Source of the DNA: Alkalimonas sp.
Lineage (GTDB): Bacteria > Pseudomonadota > Gammaproteobacteria > Enterobacterales > Alteromonadaceae
DNA: 44,297 nucleotides
Direction: 5' to 3'
Assembly (NCBI RefSeq): GCF_020831925.1
Contig: NZ_JAFIFQ010000032.1
Location: forward strand, 1 to 44,297
Positions 34,406-44,297 of this stretch are shown here, one piece after another. The position numbers and the translations under genes were made by a program. The notes beneath the pieces were generated by a model that did no database searches, was not told the origin of the DNA, and worked only from the letters and a program-made list of their open reading frames with translations. Positions within the stretch are counted from its first letter, which is position 1; every line of letters starts with the position of its first letter.

Positions 34406-35473
34406 ATGAGCAAAGCACGATTGACCCCTGAGCAGCTGCGTGCCGTGTTGAAGCAGCGGATTCTGATCCTGGATGGCGCCATGGGCACCATGATCCAGGC
34501 CCATCAGTTGCAAGAAGCCGATTACCGCGGCAGCGAATTTGCCAACTGGCCGTGCGATGTAAAAGGCAACAACGATTTGCTGGTACTGAGTCAGCCAGAC
34601 ATTATTCGTGCTATTCACCATCAGTATCTGCTGGCCGGCGCTGATATCGTTGAAACCAACAGCTTTAATGCCACCACCATCGCCATGGCCGATTACCAGA
34701 TGGAAGCATTATCAGCCCGCATTAATCGTGAGGCGGCCAGACTGGCGCGCCAGGCCTGTGATGAAATAACTCAACAAACACCGGAGCGGCCTCGTTATGT
34801 CGCAGGGGTGCTAGGCCCGACCAACCGCACGGCATCGATTTCACCGGATGTGAACGACCCAGGCTATCGCAATGTTACCTTCGATGAACTGGTCACTGCC
34901 TACAAAGAATCGACCCACGCGCTGATTGAAGGTGGGGCCGATATCATCATGCTGGAAACCATCTTTGATACGTTAAATGCCAAAGCCGCTGCTTTTGCGG
35001 TACTGGAAGTATTTGATGAACTGGGGTATGAGCTGCCGGTAATGATTTCCGGCACCATCACCGATGCGTCTGGCCGTACTCTGTCGGGGCAGACCACAGA
35101 GGCGTTTTACCATTCGCTGGCGCATGTAAAACCAGTTTGTTTTGGCCTAAATTGTGCGTTGGGCCCGGATTTACTGCGGCCTTATGTTGAAGCTTTGTCG
35201 ACAGTATCAGAAGCCTTTGTCTCGGTGCACCCGAATGCTGGTTTGCCAAATGAATTTGGCGAGTATGACTTAGGTGCTGAAGAAATGGCGGCAGAAATTG
35301 CCGATTGGGCGCGGCAAGGCTTTGTTAATATTGTTGGTGGTTGCTGTGGCACGACGCCAGAGCATATCCGCACTATTGCCGAAGCGGTCGCAGGCGTTTC
35401 GCCGCGTCAGCCGAAACCTGTCAGTCATCAGTTTAACCTGGCTGGCTTAGAAGCTTTTTCTCCGGAGTGGTAA
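34406..35473 (+). CDS. metH: Methionine synthase, homocysteine-binding module (split MetH, part 1)
   Basis: 355 residues corresponding to the N-terminal homocysteine domain of cobalamin-dependent Met[14 protein letters not shown] at the start; zinc ligands are the Cys in CFGLNCALG (about 250) and the Cys pair in [12 protein letters not shown] (about 312-313). It holds the homocysteine thiolate for methylation. Normally this is fused to the next module in a protein of about 1230 residues. Here it ends at TAA 35471-35473 in the linker. GAGG precedes its ATG; it follows metA by seven bases. Confidence 0.95.
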   Translation: MSKARLTPEQLRAVLKQRILILDGAMGTMIQAHQLQEADYRGSEFANWPCDVKGNNDLLVLSQPDIIRAIHHQYLLAGADIVETNSFNATTIAMADYQMEALSARINREAARLARQACDEITQQTPERPRYVAGVLGPTNRTASISPDVNDPGYRNVTFDELVTAYKESTHALIEGGADIIMLETIFDTLNAKAAAFAVLEVFDELGYELPVMISGTITDASGRTLSGQTTEAFYHSLAHVKPVCFGLNCALGPDLLRPYVEALSTVSEAFVSVHPNAGLPNEFGEYDLGAEEMAAEIADWARQGFVNIVGGCCGTTPEHIRTIAEAVAGVSPRQPKPVSHQFNLAGLEAFSPEW

Positions 35474-38097
35474 TGCAGCAACAGGCACGATTTATCAATA
35501 TCGGTGAGCGCACCAATGTCACCGGCTCGGCACGCTTTAAAAAGCTGATTTTAAATGGTGATTATGAAACGGCGCTGGATGTGGCCAGGCAACAGGTAGA
35601 GAACGGCGCTCAGATCATCGATATCAACATGGATGAAGCCATGCTGGATAGCAAGGCGGCTATGGTGCGTTACCTCAGTTTGCTGGCGGGTGAGCCGGAT
35701 ATTTGCCGGGTACCCATTATGGTGGATTCGTCCAAATGGGACATTATTGAAGCGGCGCTCAAATGCATTCAGGGTAAAGCCATCGTTAACTCCATCTCGC
35801 TTAAAGAAGGTGAAGCACCCTTTTTAGAGCAAGCCAGACGCATCCGTCGTTACGGGGCTGCGGCTGTTGTGATGGCCTTTGATGAAGTGGGGCAGGCTGA
35901 TACCAAAGCGCGCAAAGTGGAAATTTGCCAGCGTGCCTACCGTTTGCTGGTAGATACTGTGGGCTTTCCACCCGAAGACATCATCTTTGACCCTAATATT
36001 TTTGCGGTTGCCACCGGCATTGAAGAACACAACAATTATGCTGTGGATTTCATTGAAGCTTGCCGTGACATCAAGCAGCTGTGCCCGTACGCCAAGATCT
36101 CCGGTGGGGTGTCGAATATTTCATTCTCGTTTCGTGGTAATGATCCGGTGCGTGAAGCCATGCACTCGGTGTTTTTGTACCATGCCATTGCTGCCGGCAT
36201 GGACATGGGCATCGTCAATGCCGGCCAACTGGCGGTGTATGATGATATTCCAGATTTGCTGCGCGAGCGGGTGGAAGATGTCATCTTAAACCGGCGCGAG
36301 GATGCCACAGAGCGCTTGCTGGAGATAGCGCCTGAATTTAAAGGCGATGGCAGTGTGGCAGAAAAACAGGATGATGCCTGGCGCAGTCTACCGGTCACCA
36401 AACGGCTGGAGCATGCGCTGGTTAAGGGTATTACCGATTTTATTGAGCAGGATACCGAAGAAGCCCGCCAGCAAGCAGACAAGCCCCTTCATGTGATCGA
36501 AGGCCCGTTGATGGATGGCATGAATGTGGTGGGCGATTTGTTTGGCGAAGGCAAAATGTTCTTACCGCAGGTGGTTAAATCTGCCCGGGTGATGAAAAAA
36601 GCCGTTGCTTATTTGCAGCCTTACATCGAAGCGGAAAAATCCGGTGGCCGAGCCCAGGGGAAAATCTTGCTGGCCACGGTCAAAGGGGATGTACACGACA
36701 TCGGCAAGAACATTGTGGGGGTGGTGCTGCAGTGCAACAACTTTGAGGTGATCGATCTGGGCGTTATGGTGCCTTGCGCCAAACTGTTGCAGGTGGCCAA
36801 AGATGAAAATGTCGATGTGATTGGTTTATCTGGCCTCATCACGCCGTCCTTAGATGAAATGGTGCATGTAGCCAAAGAAATGAAACGGCTTGGTTTTGAG
36901 CTGCCGCTGCTGATTGGCGGTGCTACGACCTCTAAAGTACATACGGCCGTTAAGATAGAGCCGCATTACGAGCATGGGGTGGTGTATGTGCCCAATGCCT
37001 CGCGCAGTGTTTCTGTAGTGCAATCCTTGATCAGTGACAGCAGCAAAACCGATTATCTGGCTCGTATTCAACAGGAATACGTCACTGTGCGTGAGCAACA
37101 TCAACGCAGTCGTCCGGGCCAAAAAATGCTGAGTTTAGCGCAAGCCAGGGACAATAAATTTCAGCTGGATCTAACCAAAGTAGCACCGGCACCGAAACAG
37201 CCCGGTGTGCATCTGTGGGCCGATGTGGACTTGCAGCAACTGCGAGATTACATTGACTGGACGCCGTTTTTTATGACCTGGCAGCTGTCAGGCAAATACC
37301 CGGCCATTTTGAATCATCCAGAAGTAGGTATTGAAGCACGCAAGTTATTGGCTGATGCCAATGCCATGCTGGATCAGATGATTGGCACCAAACGTATTCA
37401 GGGAAAGGCTGTGTTTGGTCTGTTTCCGGCCAACAGTGATGGGGATGATATCATTGTGTATACGGATGAAAGCCGAAGCACCGAACGTTGCCGTCTGCAT
37501 CAGCTGCGCCAGCAGTTGCAATTACGCAACAACATAGCCAACAGTTGTTTGAGTGACTTTATTGCTCCTGTTGGCAGTGGTGTCGCCGATTACATCGGCG
37601 CTTTTGCGGTCAGCACTGGCTTTGGTGCCGATGAGTTTGCCGCTGAATTTGCAGCGGCGCACGATGATTACAACAGCATTCTGGTAAAAGCGCTGGCAGA
37701 TCGCTTAGCTGAGGCGCTGGCCGAGTATTTGCACCTTAAAGTTCGCCGTGAGTACTGGGGTTATGCTGCCGATGAGCAACTGGAGAACGAACAGCTGATT
37801 CGTGAGCTCTATCAAGGTATCCGGCCAGCACCTGGTTACCCGGCCTGTCCGGAACATACCGAAAAAGGCACCCTATGGCAGTTGCTGGATGTGGAAGCAA
37901 AAACCGGTATGCAGTTGACCGAAAGCTATGCCATGTGGCCAGGAGCTGCCGTCAGTGGCTGGTATCTGGCGCACCCGGACAGCAAGTACTTTGCTGTTAG
38001 TAAAATTGGTCGCGACCAATTAGCAGATTACTCCAGCCGAAAGAGCTGGAGTGAACAGGAAGCTGAAAGCTGGCTGGCTCCCAATCTGAATGATTAG
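35473..38097 (+). CDS. metH: Methionine synthase, folate, cobalamin and activation modules (split MetH, part 2)
   Basis: 874 residues from ATG 35473, overlapping the previous stop by one base (TAATG), with GGAG at 35464-35467. Folate domain ([20 protein letters not shown]), cobalamin cap and base-binding module with GDVHDIGKN (DxHxxG, about residue 406) and [13 protein letters not shown], and the SAM-dependent activation domain ([46 protein letters not shown]). All catalytic modules other than homocysteine binding are present. It must work with part 1 in trans as a complex. Convergent with the next gene, 10 bp away. Confidence 0.95.
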   Translation: MQQQARFINIGERTNVTGSARFKKLILNGDYETALDVARQQVENGAQIIDINMDEAMLDSKAAMVRYLSLLAGEPDICRVPIMVDSSKWDIIEAALKCIQGKAIVNSISLKEGEAPFLEQARRIRRYGAAAVVMAFDEVGQADTKARKVEICQRAYRLLVDTVGFPPEDIIFDPNIFAVATGIEEHNNYAVDFIEACRDIKQLCPYAKISGGVSNISFSFRGNDPVREAMHSVFLYHAIAAGMDMGIVNAGQLAVYDDIPDLLRERVEDVILNRREDATERLLEIAPEFKGDGSVAEKQDDAWRSLPVTKRLEHALVKGITDFIEQDTEEARQQADKPLHVIEGPLMDGMNVVGDLFGEGKMFLPQVVKSARVMKKAVAYLQPYIEAEKSGGRAQGKILLATVKGDVHDIGKNIVGVVLQCNNFEVIDLGVMVPCAKLLQVAKDENVDVIGLSGLITPSLDEMVHVAKEMKRLGFELPLLIGGATTSKVHTAVKIEPHYEHGVVYVPNASRSVSVVQSLISDSSKTDYLARIQQEYVTVREQHQRSRPGQKMLSLAQARDNKFQLDLTKVAPAPKQPGVHLWADVDLQQLRDYIDWTPFFMTWQLSGKYPAILNHPEVGIEARKLLADANAMLDQMIGTKRIQGKAVFGLFPANSDGDDIIVYTDESRSTERCRLHQLRQQLQLRNNIANSCLSDFIAPVGSGVADYIGAFAVSTGFGADEFAAEFAAAHDDYNSILVKALADRLAEALAEYLHLKVRREYWGYAADEQLENEQLIRELYQGIRPAPGYPACPEHTEKGTLWQLLDVEAKTGMQLTESYAMWPGAAVSGWYLAHPDSKYFAVSKIGRDQLADYSSRKSWSEQEAESWLAPNLND

Positions 38098-38107
38098 GTG
38101 ACAACGA

Positions 38108-38896
38108 TCAGAAAATAGCGGCAGGGGCAGGCAAAGGCAGTTCGGGCAGGTGCCTCGCCCGGATTTGCTGCAGTACGCCTTGTTGGTACAATCGTTGCCA
38201 AGCTTCATCAAGCTGAACGGCCATTTGTTCAGAGATGGTGTGGCGGCTGAAACCGAAGTAAACCGGGTTTTGGTACACTACCAGTAATTGCTGGTAACTG
38301 CGGTGCTCCATTTGGCCGGTTTGCTGCCAATGGTAGAGTGTGCTTTGGTCTTCCAATACGGCATCCACTCTGCCTGAGTCGAGTAGCGCCAACTTGTCTT
38401 CATGACTGCGAATTTCTACTAAGGTGGGACCAAAGTCAGTTCGAGCGGTCAATTGCTCAAATGCCTCGCCATAGTAGGCACCGTTTAAGATGGCCACTAA
38501 AAACTCTTTGGGCCAGGATGCCAGTTGCTCCAGCTTATGAAGCGCAGGCAAGCGCTGTGGATCGCCAATTAGAACCACAGTCTCCAGATGATGCGGCCCG
38601 ATAAAGTGAAAATCCTGCTGGCGCTGTTCAGAAAACGAAAGATGACTGATCATATCCAGCTGCCCTTGAGCTATCAGTTGCAGTGAGCGGCGCCAGGGAG
38701 ATTGCAGTATGGTCAGCTCACAGCCTGCTTCTTTTGCCAGCACCCGGGCAAGTTCAATCGATAAGCCCTGCCAGTCGTTGTCGCCGGGGATCAGGTGAGG
38801 CGGGAAATAGCTGTCTGCTCCCATGCGCAATTGACAACTGTGGGCTGAAAAAGATAGTAAACACGCGAGTAAGGCGCTGATGATAACTTTGTGCAT
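38108..38896 (-). CDS. Periplasmic solute-binding protein, SBP_bac_3 family (orphan)
   Basis: 262 residues with signal peptide (MHKVIISALLACLLSFSAHS) and the family fold: LRMGADSYFPPHLIPGDNDWQGLSIELARVLAKEAGC, QSPWRRSLQLIAQGQLDMISHLSFSEQRQQDFHFIGP. The PWRRSLQLI pattern recalls the orphan protein at 20580. No permease or ATPase gene is nearby, so it may supply a sensor or a distant transporter. Divergent from another member at 39000. Confidence 0.86.
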   Translation of the reverse strand: MHKVIISALLACLLSFSAHSCQLRMGADSYFPPHLIPGDNDWQGLSIELARVLAKEAGCELTILQSPWRRSLQLIAQGQLDMISHLSFSEQRQQDFHFIGPHHLETVVLIGDPQRLPALHKLEQLASWPKEFLVAILNGAYYGEAFEQLTARTDFGPTLVEIRSHEDKLALLDSGRVDAVLEDQSTLYHWQQTGQMEHRSYQQLLVVYQNPVYFGFSRHTISEQMAVQLDEAWQRLYQQGVLQQIRARHLPELPLPAPAAIF

Positions 38897-38962
38897 CCGG
38901 GTTTTGCCAAGTTAATTTGCTTATTAAAGATAAGCTGCAATGCTTTTAAACACAATTTCTGA

Positions 38963-38969
38963 CTATACT
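38963..38969 (+). promoter_or_regulatory. Possible sigma-S-like -10 element
   Basis: GACTATACTAAT, 31 bp before the start at 39000, matches the CTATACT core seen also at 14138. No good -35 is visible. Confidence 0.35.
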
Positions 38970-38999
38970 AATATCATCGTTATCCGAAGAGCTGCTGCA

Positions 39000-39752
39000 A
39001 TGCGATATCTGCTTGGGATTGTATTAGTACTTTTTAGTTTATCTGCCCTAGCTGAACGTACCCTGACATTTCTGGTAGGTATGGATAAACCGCCTTATAT
39101 TCAGCTGCAAGATGGTACCGGTTTTGAGCTGGAGTTACTGCGACAGGTAAGTAAGAAGATGGGGTATGAGGCCGTTTTTTTGCATGTGCCTAATGCCCGT
39201 ATTCGTTATTTACTAGAGCAAGGTCATGGCGATGTCGCCACCTTACAACGCTTGACAGAGCATCCGACCGAATTATTTTACAGCCAGCCTTATGTTCGGT
39301 ATCAGAATGCAGTCATTACCTTGCGCGAAAGGGAGCTCGTCATTCAGCATGCCCAGGACATGCAGCGCCTTAATGTGGTGGCGTTTCAGAATGCCAAAAT
39401 CGTGCTGGGGGATGAGTTTGGCGAAATGGCGCAAAGCTCTAGCCGCTATCAGGAAACCACCAACCAAAAAACCCAGGTAGATATGCTGTTGGCTGGACGG
39501 ATTGATGCGGCGGTGATGGACATTAATATTTTTCATTACTTCCGTCGGGTCAGTGATGACTCACAACCCATCCAGTTACACACCTTATTTCCACCCAGCG
39601 ATTACCGGGCTGCTTTTCGAGAGCAGGAGCTGCAGCTCAGCTTTGATAGGGCATTGCAACAGTTGATCGCCAAGCCAGCTTACCCACGAATGCAACTGGA
39701 ATTTTTTGGTTCCGTCAATCAATACCAACCGGGTGTTGTGAACATCCAATAA
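39000..39752 (+). CDS. Periplasmic solute-binding protein, SBP_bac_3-like (orphan)
   Basis: 250 residues from ATG 39000, chosen because it places the signal peptide (MRYLLGIVLVLFSLSALA) at the N-terminus; the in-frame ATG at 38940 would add 20 polar residues. Mature part: TLTFLVGMDKPPYIQLQDGTGFELELLRQVSKKMGYEAVFLHVPNARIRYLLEQGHGDVA, typical of substrate-binding proteins or of the sensor domains derived from them. Low similarity to the two other orphans in the window. Ligand unknown. Confidence 0.83.
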   Translation: MRYLLGIVLVLFSLSALAERTLTFLVGMDKPPYIQLQDGTGFELELLRQVSKKMGYEAVFLHVPNARIRYLLEQGHGDVATLQRLTEHPTELFYSQPYVRYQNAVITLRERELVIQHAQDMQRLNVVAFQNAKIVLGDEFGEMAQSSSRYQETTNQKTQVDMLLAGRIDAAVMDINIFHYFRRVSDDSQPIQLHTLFPPSDYRAAFREQELQLSFDRALQQLIAKPAYPRMQLEFFGSVNQYQPGVVNIQ

Positions 39753-39812
39753 CCCTGGTTTTTCCGCACTATCCCCTGACGTTGGCGCTTTTTTCCAGTA
39801 TCATAGCGACCA

Positions 39813-39844
39813 TTGATAAGCCTAAAGATATTTTCAGGTATAAT
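39813..39844 (+). promoter_or_regulatory. Possible promoter before the membrane protein and recX
   Basis: TATAAT (39839-39844) is a consensus -10, with TTGATA 20 bp upstream. The spacing is long, so the true -35 may differ. The transcript would begin about 10 bases before the GTG start and its Shine-Dalgarno site. Confidence 0.4.
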
Positions 39845-39862
39845 GGCTGGTGAGGAGACTTC

Positions 39863-40612
39863 GTGCAGCATTCCGGTTCCGTGTTTGAATTGATTCGTCG
39901 TCGTCCCGTGTTATCCGCACTATTCTGGGTAAAACAGGCCTGGCAGCTGTTCCAAAAAGCCCCTTGGCTATGGATCCAGTTAGTTTCCTTTGTGCTGCTC
40001 TTGAATTTACTTGGGTCGATGAACCCGGTGTTGTTCATGGTCACCCTGTTTTTGAATCCCTTTATTACTGCCGGGCTCTATAGTGTGATTATGGCGGTTC
40101 AGCGGGGCGAGACTGCTAGTTTTGGCTGGTTATTTCGACCGCTGAACGAGTCTCAGTTCCGGCCACTTTTTTTGCAGTTGGCGGCCTTGAATTTATTGCT
40201 GGCAATTCCACTGAGCTTACTGGGTGAGCATCTGACACAACAAATGGCGGCGGAGCAACTGGATTTTAGCCTGGTTATGTTGTTTGTGTTTTGTACCGCC
40301 ATGGTCTGGATGATGTTTAGCTATGCGGTGGCCATTTTGTATTTTTTACCCGAAAAGCGACTGCTACTAGCGTTAATGGGAAGTCTGGTAGCCTGTTGGC
40401 GCAACTTGCTGCCATTGATCTTGTTTGGTGTGATCGCGCTGGCACTTTGTTTGGCGACGGTACCCACTATGTTGCTGGGTATGATTCTGGTGCTGCCTTT
40501 ACTGAGCATCGCTTTCTTTATTTCTTTTCAGGATATTTTCGATGTTGATCCTGGACAAGCTGGTCCATCAGATCAGCAGAACAGGCCTGATCCGGATGTG
40601 TTGGAAGTCTGA
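39863..40612 (+). CDS. Polytopic membrane protein of unknown function (BPSS1780-like)
   Basis: 249 residues from GTG 39863, preceded by GAGGAG at six bases. Six predicted helices (about 32-50, 52-72, 100-118, 132-150, 165-185, 190-215). The motif WVKQAWQLFQKAPWLWIQL near the start and NPFITAGLYSVIMAVQRGE resemble the BPSS1780 family of membrane proteins, which has no known function. The C-terminus is hydrophilic. Three bases before recX, so the two form one transcript. Confidence 0.75.
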   Translation: MQHSGSVFELIRRRPVLSALFWVKQAWQLFQKAPWLWIQLVSFVLLLNLLGSMNPVLFMVTLFLNPFITAGLYSVIMAVQRGETASFGWLFRPLNESQFRPLFLQLAALNLLLAIPLSLLGEHLTQQMAAEQLDFSLVMLFVFCTAMVWMMFSYAVAILYFLPEKRLLLALMGSLVACWRNLLPLILFGVIALALCLATVPTMLLGMILVLPLLSIAFFISFQDIFDVDPGQAGPSDQQNRPDPDVLEV

Positions 40613-40615
40613 GGT

Positions 40616-41062
40616 ATGGACCTCAATGAGTTAAAAAAGTCCGCATTGCAGTTGCTGGCACGACGTGAATACAGCACACAACAGTTGCAACAGCGTTTGC
40701 AGACCAAGACAACAGATGACCAGTTGGTTCAGCAAGTGATAGTATGGTGTCAGGCTGAGAACTATCAAAGCGATACCCGTTTTGTCGAGATGTTGCTGCG
40801 TTCGCGCCTTGGTAAGGGCTATGGCCCGCTTTACATTCAGCAGGAGTGCCGGCGTCATGGTATAAGCATGACTTTGTTGCAACAGCAGCTGGCCCAGTTA
40901 GAGCCTGACTGGCTTGAGCTGGCGCAGAGCATTTACTTGAAAAAATACGGTGGCAGTGCCATTACCAGTGCTAGCGAGCGCGCCAAGCGACAGCGCTACT
41001 TGCAGCAGCGGGGGTTTTACCCGGAAGATTGCAGCGCTGCCCTAAAAAACATCAGAAGTTAG
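40616..41062 (+). CDS. recX: Regulatory protein RecX
   Basis: 148 residues built of helical triplet repeats: ELKKSALQLLARREYSTQQLQQRLQ, then YQSDTRFVEMLLRSRLGKGYGPLYIQQECRRHGIS, and KRQRYLQQRGFYPEDCSAAL. RecX caps and limits RecA filament growth. It usually follows recA; here metA-metH and other genes separate them, but it still precedes alaS. No LexA box is visible near its start, so its SOS control may be indirect or absent. Confidence 0.93.
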   Translation: MDLNELKKSALQLLARREYSTQQLQQRLQTKTTDDQLVQQVIVWCQAENYQSDTRFVEMLLRSRLGKGYGPLYIQQECRRHGISMTLLQQQLAQLEPDWLELAQSIYLKKYGGSAITSASERAKRQRYLQQRGFYPEDCSAALKNIRS

Positions 41063-41071
41063 GAAATCATC

Positions 41072-43699
41072 ATGAGCATGACATCGTCCGCTATCCGGAA
41101 TGCTTTTCTGGATTATTTTGCCAGTAAAGGGCATCACATTGTGCCGAGCGCTTCCCTGATCCCCGGCAATGATGCCACCTTGTTGTTTACCAATGCTGGT
41201 ATGGTGCCTTTTAAGGATGTATTCCTGGGACAGGACCCTCGTTCCTATAGCCGGGCTACATCTGCGCAGCGCTGTGTCCGGGCTGGTGGTAAGCACAACG
41301 ATTTGGAGAATGTCGGTTATACCGCTCGTCATCATACCTTTTTTGAAATGTTGGGTAACTTCAGCTTTGGTGATTACTTCAAACAAGAAGCCATCGTCTA
41401 TGCCTGGGAATTTTTAACCAAAGAATTGCGCTTGCCAGCAGAAAAGCTTTTGGTCACGGTTTATGCCAGCGATGACGAGGCTTTTGATATCTGGACCAAA
41501 CAGATTGGCCTGGCGCCGGAGAAAGTGATTCGTATTGGCGATAATAAAGGTGCACCTTACGCCTCGGACAATTTCTGGGCTATGGGGGATACAGGTCCGT
41601 GTGGTCCTTGTACCGAAGTATTTTACGATCACGGCGAACACATCTGGGGTGGACCGCCGGGAAGTCCGGAAGAAGATGGCGACCGGTTTATCGAGATCTG
41701 GAACATCGTCTTTATGCAGTTTAATCGCCACGCCGATGGTCGGATGGAGCCTTTGCCAAAACCAAGTGTTGATACCGGCATGGGCTTAGAGCGAATCGCG
41801 GCTATTTTGCAAGGTGTGCACAGCAATTATGAAATCGATACCTTTCAGGCCTTGATTGCAGCTGCTGCTGAAGTTACTGGTGCAAAAGATGTAAGCAATA
41901 AGTCGCTACGAGTGATTGCCGATCATATTCGTAGTTGTGCCTTTTTGATGGTAGATGGCGTACAGCCTTCGAACGAAGGCCGGGGCTATGTGCTGCGCCG
42001 TATTATCCGCCGGGCCGTGCGACATGGCCATCAACTGGGTGCTGTTGGGGCCTTTTTCCATAAGCTGGTACCTGCGCTGGTGGCTCAGATGGGAGAAGCT
42101 TACCCGGAGCTTACTGCTAAACAGGCGGTGATTGAAAAGTTGCTGCGTATTGAAGAAGAGCAGTTTGGCAAAACTTTGCAACGCGGCCTGAGCATGCTGC
42201 AGGAAGCCTTGCAGCAACTGGATGGTAAGGTATTGCCTGGTGATCTGGTGTTTAAACTGTACGACACCTATGGTTTTCCGGTTGATTTAACCAATGATGT
42301 GGCTCGTGAGCAAGGCTTTACCGTCGATCAAGCTGGTTTTGATGCGGAAATGGGCCAGCAGCGGCAACGTGCGCAGCAAGCCAGCCAGTTCGGCATGGAT
42401 TACAATGCTCAGCTCAGCAGCAAGCAAATCACTGAATTTACCGGCTATCAGCATGTGCATGGCAACGCCAAAGTGCAGGAAATTCTGCGTGATGGCAAGG
42501 CTTGTCAGCAGCTGAACGATGGTGAGGAAGGGCTGGTTATTCTGAATCAAACACCTTTTTATGCCGAATCCGGTGGTCAGATTGGCGATACCGGCAGTTT
42601 AATCCTGGCTGATGGCAGCGTATTCAGTGTGACTGATACCATCAAATTAGGTAAAGCCCATGCTCATAAGGGCAAGCTTAAGGGGCAATTGGCAGTTGGG
42701 GCAGAGGTACAAGCTCAGATTGATGAAGCTCGTCGTCAGGCCATTCGCCAAAACCATTCGGCCACCCACCTGGTGCATGCAGCCCTGCGAGCGGTGCTTG
42801 GGGAGCATGTCACCCAAAAAGGCTCTTTGGTTGGACCGGATCGTTTTCGCTTCGACTTTTCGCATTACGAAGCCATCAGTGCTGCTCAACTGCAGGCGGT
42901 GGAAGTGTTAGTGAACCAGCATATTCAGGCGAACCATCCGGTGCAGACCGAGTTGATGAATCTGGAAGCAGCCAAAGCTGCCGGTGCTATGGCGCTGTTC
43001 GGTGAAAAATACGATGATGATGTGCGGGTACTGACTATGAGCCCGTTCTCGGTTGAGCTCTGTGGCGGTACTCATGTGAAGAGTACCGGCGATATCGGTT
43101 TGTTTAAGATTGTGTCGGAAGGTGGCATTGCTGCTGGGGTGCGCCGTATTGAGGCGATGACTGGTATGCAGGCTCTGTCCTGGCTGCATCAATTGGAACA
43201 ACAAGCGCAAGGTGTGGCCACTGCAGTAAAAGGCGATCTGTTCTCTATTGCTGAGCGTGTGCAACAAAGTCTGGAGCGCAGCCGGCAATTGGAAAAAGAC
43301 ATGGATCAGCTTAAGCAAAAGCTGGCGAGTCAGGCTGGTAGCTCCCTGCTGGATCAGGTGCAGTTAATTGCGGGTAGCAAGGTACTGATTACTGAATTGC
43401 CGCAAGTAGAAGCCAAAGCTTTGCGGACTATGTTGGATGAACTAAAAAACAAACTGGGTTCCGGTGTCTTGTTGTTGGCAACCGTCAATGAAGGCAAGAT
43501 CAGCCTGATTGCTGGTGTCACTCAGGATCTTACGGCCAAGGTTCATGCTGGTAAGTTAGTAGGGTGGGCCGCTGAACAGCTGGGTGGTAAAGGTGGCGGA
43601 CGACCTGACATGGCGCAGGCTGGTGGCATCGATACCGATGCACTGCCTTCTGTCTTGCAGCAGGCGGCTGCATTAGTAGAGCAGCAACTCTCTGCTTAA
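41072..43699 (+). CDS. alaS: Alanine--tRNA ligase
   Basis: 875 residues. The aminoacylation domain opens with [37 protein letters not shown]. The editing domain zinc ligands are HSATH (in [14 protein letters not shown]) and CGGTH ([15 protein letters not shown]). The C-Ala domain ends [21 protein letters not shown]. Full family length. Follows recX by 10 bp; csrA is 251 bp downstream. Confidence 0.99.
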   Translation: MSMTSSAIRNAFLDYFASKGHHIVPSASLIPGNDATLLFTNAGMVPFKDVFLGQDPRSYSRATSAQRCVRAGGKHNDLENVGYTARHHTFFEMLGNFSFGDYFKQEAIVYAWEFLTKELRLPAEKLLVTVYASDDEAFDIWTKQIGLAPEKVIRIGDNKGAPYASDNFWAMGDTGPCGPCTEVFYDHGEHIWGGPPGSPEEDGDRFIEIWNIVFMQFNRHADGRMEPLPKPSVDTGMGLERIAAILQGVHSNYEIDTFQALIAAAAEVTGAKDVSNKSLRVIADHIRSCAFLMVDGVQPSNEGRGYVLRRIIRRAVRHGHQLGAVGAFFHKLVPALVAQMGEAYPELTAKQAVIEKLLRIEEEQFGKTLQRGLSMLQEALQQLDGKVLPGDLVFKLYDTYGFPVDLTNDVAREQGFTVDQAGFDAEMGQQRQRAQQASQFGMDYNAQLSSKQITEFTGYQHVHGNAKVQEILRDGKACQQLNDGEEGLVILNQTPFYAESGGQIGDTGSLILADGSVFSVTDTIKLGKAHAHKGKLKGQLAVGAEVQAQIDEARRQAIRQNHSATHLVHAALRAVLGEHVTQKGSLVGPDRFRFDFSHYEAISAAQLQAVEVLVNQHIQANHPVQTELMNLEAAKAAGAMALFGEKYDDDVRVLTMSPFSVELCGGTHVKSTGDIGLFKIVSEGGIAAGVRRIEAMTGMQALSWLHQLEQQAQGVATAVKGDLFSIAERVQQSLERSRQLEKDMDQLKQKLASQAGSSLLDQVQLIAGSKVLITELPQVEAKALRTMLDELKNKLGSGVLLLATVNEGKISLIAGVTQDLTAKVHAGKLVGWAAEQLGGKGGGRPDMAQAGGIDTDALPSVLQQAAALVEQQLSA

Positions 43700-43950
43700 G
43701 GTTGATCCAGAGCGGCTGGCGCGGAGTATGTAAAATATTCTGCGGCTAGCGGCGTTAATTTACATCATAGCTGCAGCATTTTTGCTACACTGATTTGGAG
43801 TGCCGGAAAGATAAGCCGTAACTGTGGTTAAATTTTGTCGTAAACCCTATGGTTGCTTTTCTTTCCGTTGTCAGCTGAGTTATGATAGAGCACTTTTTCA
43901 GGATGCCAGTAGCAGAACTGGACCGAAAACAAGGAAATAGGAGCAAACGA

Positions 43951-44142
43951 ATGCTTATTCTTACACGACGGGTTGGTGAGACGCTGATGATTGGTGATGA
44001 AGTTACCGTTACAGTCTTAGGTGTGAAAGGAAATCAGGTACGCATTGGCGTGAACGCACCAAAAGAAGTATCCGTGCACCGTGAAGAAATTTACATGCGG
44101 ATCCAGGCGGAGAAAGCGCCAGAAGACGAGGGCAATGCCTGA
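43951..44142 (+). CDS. csrA: Carbon storage regulator CsrA
   Basis: 63 residues from ATG 43951, with GGAG nine bases upstream; the longer frame from 43882 is an artefact. [55 protein letters not shown] is near-identical to known CsrA, including R44 (VHREEI) for RNA binding. It binds GGA motifs in mRNA leaders and controls carbon metabolism, motility and biofilm. The 43700-43950 leader is 250 bases without another gene; it carries a TACACT (43786) and TATGAT (43881) as candidate -10 elements. Confidence 0.98.
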   Translation: MLILTRRVGETLMIGDEVTVTVLGVKGNQVRIGVNAPKEVSVHREEIYMRIQAEKAPEDEGNA

Positions 44143-44244
44143 CTATGATTGGAGCGCTACGGTGAAAGATGGCGCTTAAAACGTCTGTCTGTGGATGGAT
44201 TGTTTAAAAGGTCGGCAAACAAGCTTAGCTTACCGAAAAATTGT

Positions 44245-44272
44245 TTGACTTATTTTCCTGAGACTTTAATAT
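44245..44272 (+). promoter_or_regulatory. Strong promoter of a stable RNA gene at the window end
   Basis: TTGACT (44245-44250) and TAATAT (44267-44272), 16-bp spacing, followed by a GC-rich discriminator (CACGCCGC) typical of stringently controlled rRNA/tRNA promoters. The final bases GGAGAA (44292-44297) could be the 5' end of a tRNA-Ser, which is the gene following csrA in E. coli and relatives. The RNA itself lies outside the window. Confidence 0.75.
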
Positions 44273-44297
44273 ACACGCCGCAACACAGCGCGGAGAA

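Noticed and set aside
35465-35480. metH break as a frameshift or sequencing error
   Set aside because: The junction is a clean TAATG with GGAG before the second ATG, and the two parts divide at the domain linker with no residues lost.
44153-44176. AGCGC/GCGCT hairpin after csrA
   Set aside because: Only five pairs and followed by AAAA rather than T's, so not a convincing terminator.

Overview
The window is chromosomal DNA from a gammaproteobacterium. The runs ftsB-ispD-ispF-truD-surE-pcm-(DUF368)-nlpD-rpoS, convergent mutS, pncC-recA, and recX-alaS-csrA are the arrangement known from Alteromonadales/Vibrionales-type genomes. The aa3/caa3-type oxidase operon, several orphan periplasmic amino-acid-binding proteins and a two-gene methionine synthase suggest the Alteromonadales side (relatives of Rheinheimera, Alishewanella or Alkalimonas). 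That placement is inference; no rRNA is present to test it.

Layout. (1) 1-1307 is a complete but dead IS3-family (IS51-group) element whose outer end is exactly base 1. It cut a chemotaxis-receptor gene, of which only the last codons survive (1308-1382). (2) 1383-5086 is accessory DNA: a zinc-ribbon membrane miniprotein, a membrane-anchored HTH-TPR regulator and a divergent exported protein of unknown function. The intergenic space holds an 11-bp inverted repeat and a leader hairpin. (3) 5120-12485 is a stress/redox-flavoured block: a GlpD-like FAD oxidoreductase, two pirins, an ABM-domain membrane protein, a YcaC-like hydrolase with a divergent LysR regulator, DoxX, a second LysR and a DUF924 protein. 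(4) 12661-14793 holds a soluble GAF histidine kinase without a partner and a two-TM protein behind a sigma-S-like -10 element. (5) 15047-20564 is a cytochrome c oxidase operon: subunit II fused to two cytochrome c domains, subunit I, two subunit-III paralogues, subunit IV and SCO. Three TGTACA-centred palindromes precede it. (6) 22116-29030 is the core ftsB-to-rpoS cluster. (7) 29080-33291 holds mutS, pncC and recA (with LexA box). (8) 33393-38097 is a methionine operon, metA plus a cleanly split metH, behind an array of MetJ boxes. (9) 38108-44142 has two divergent solute-binding proteins, a membrane protein, recX, alaS and csrA. The window stops inside what looks like the start of a stable-RNA (probably tRNA) transcription unit.

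How the genes work together: the core clusters join isoprenoid precursor synthesis and undecaprenyl-phosphate recycling with division (FtsB, NlpD), protein/nucleic-acid repair (Pcm, SurE, MutS, RecA) and global regulation (RpoS, CsrA). The met operon carries the first and last dedicated steps of methionine synthesis. I found no CRISPR array, prophage or clear novel defence system. The strongest leads for something undescribed are the HTH-TM-TPR regulator/exported-protein divergent pair, the repeated TGTACA operators before the oxidase, and the two-pirin plus GlpD-like operon.
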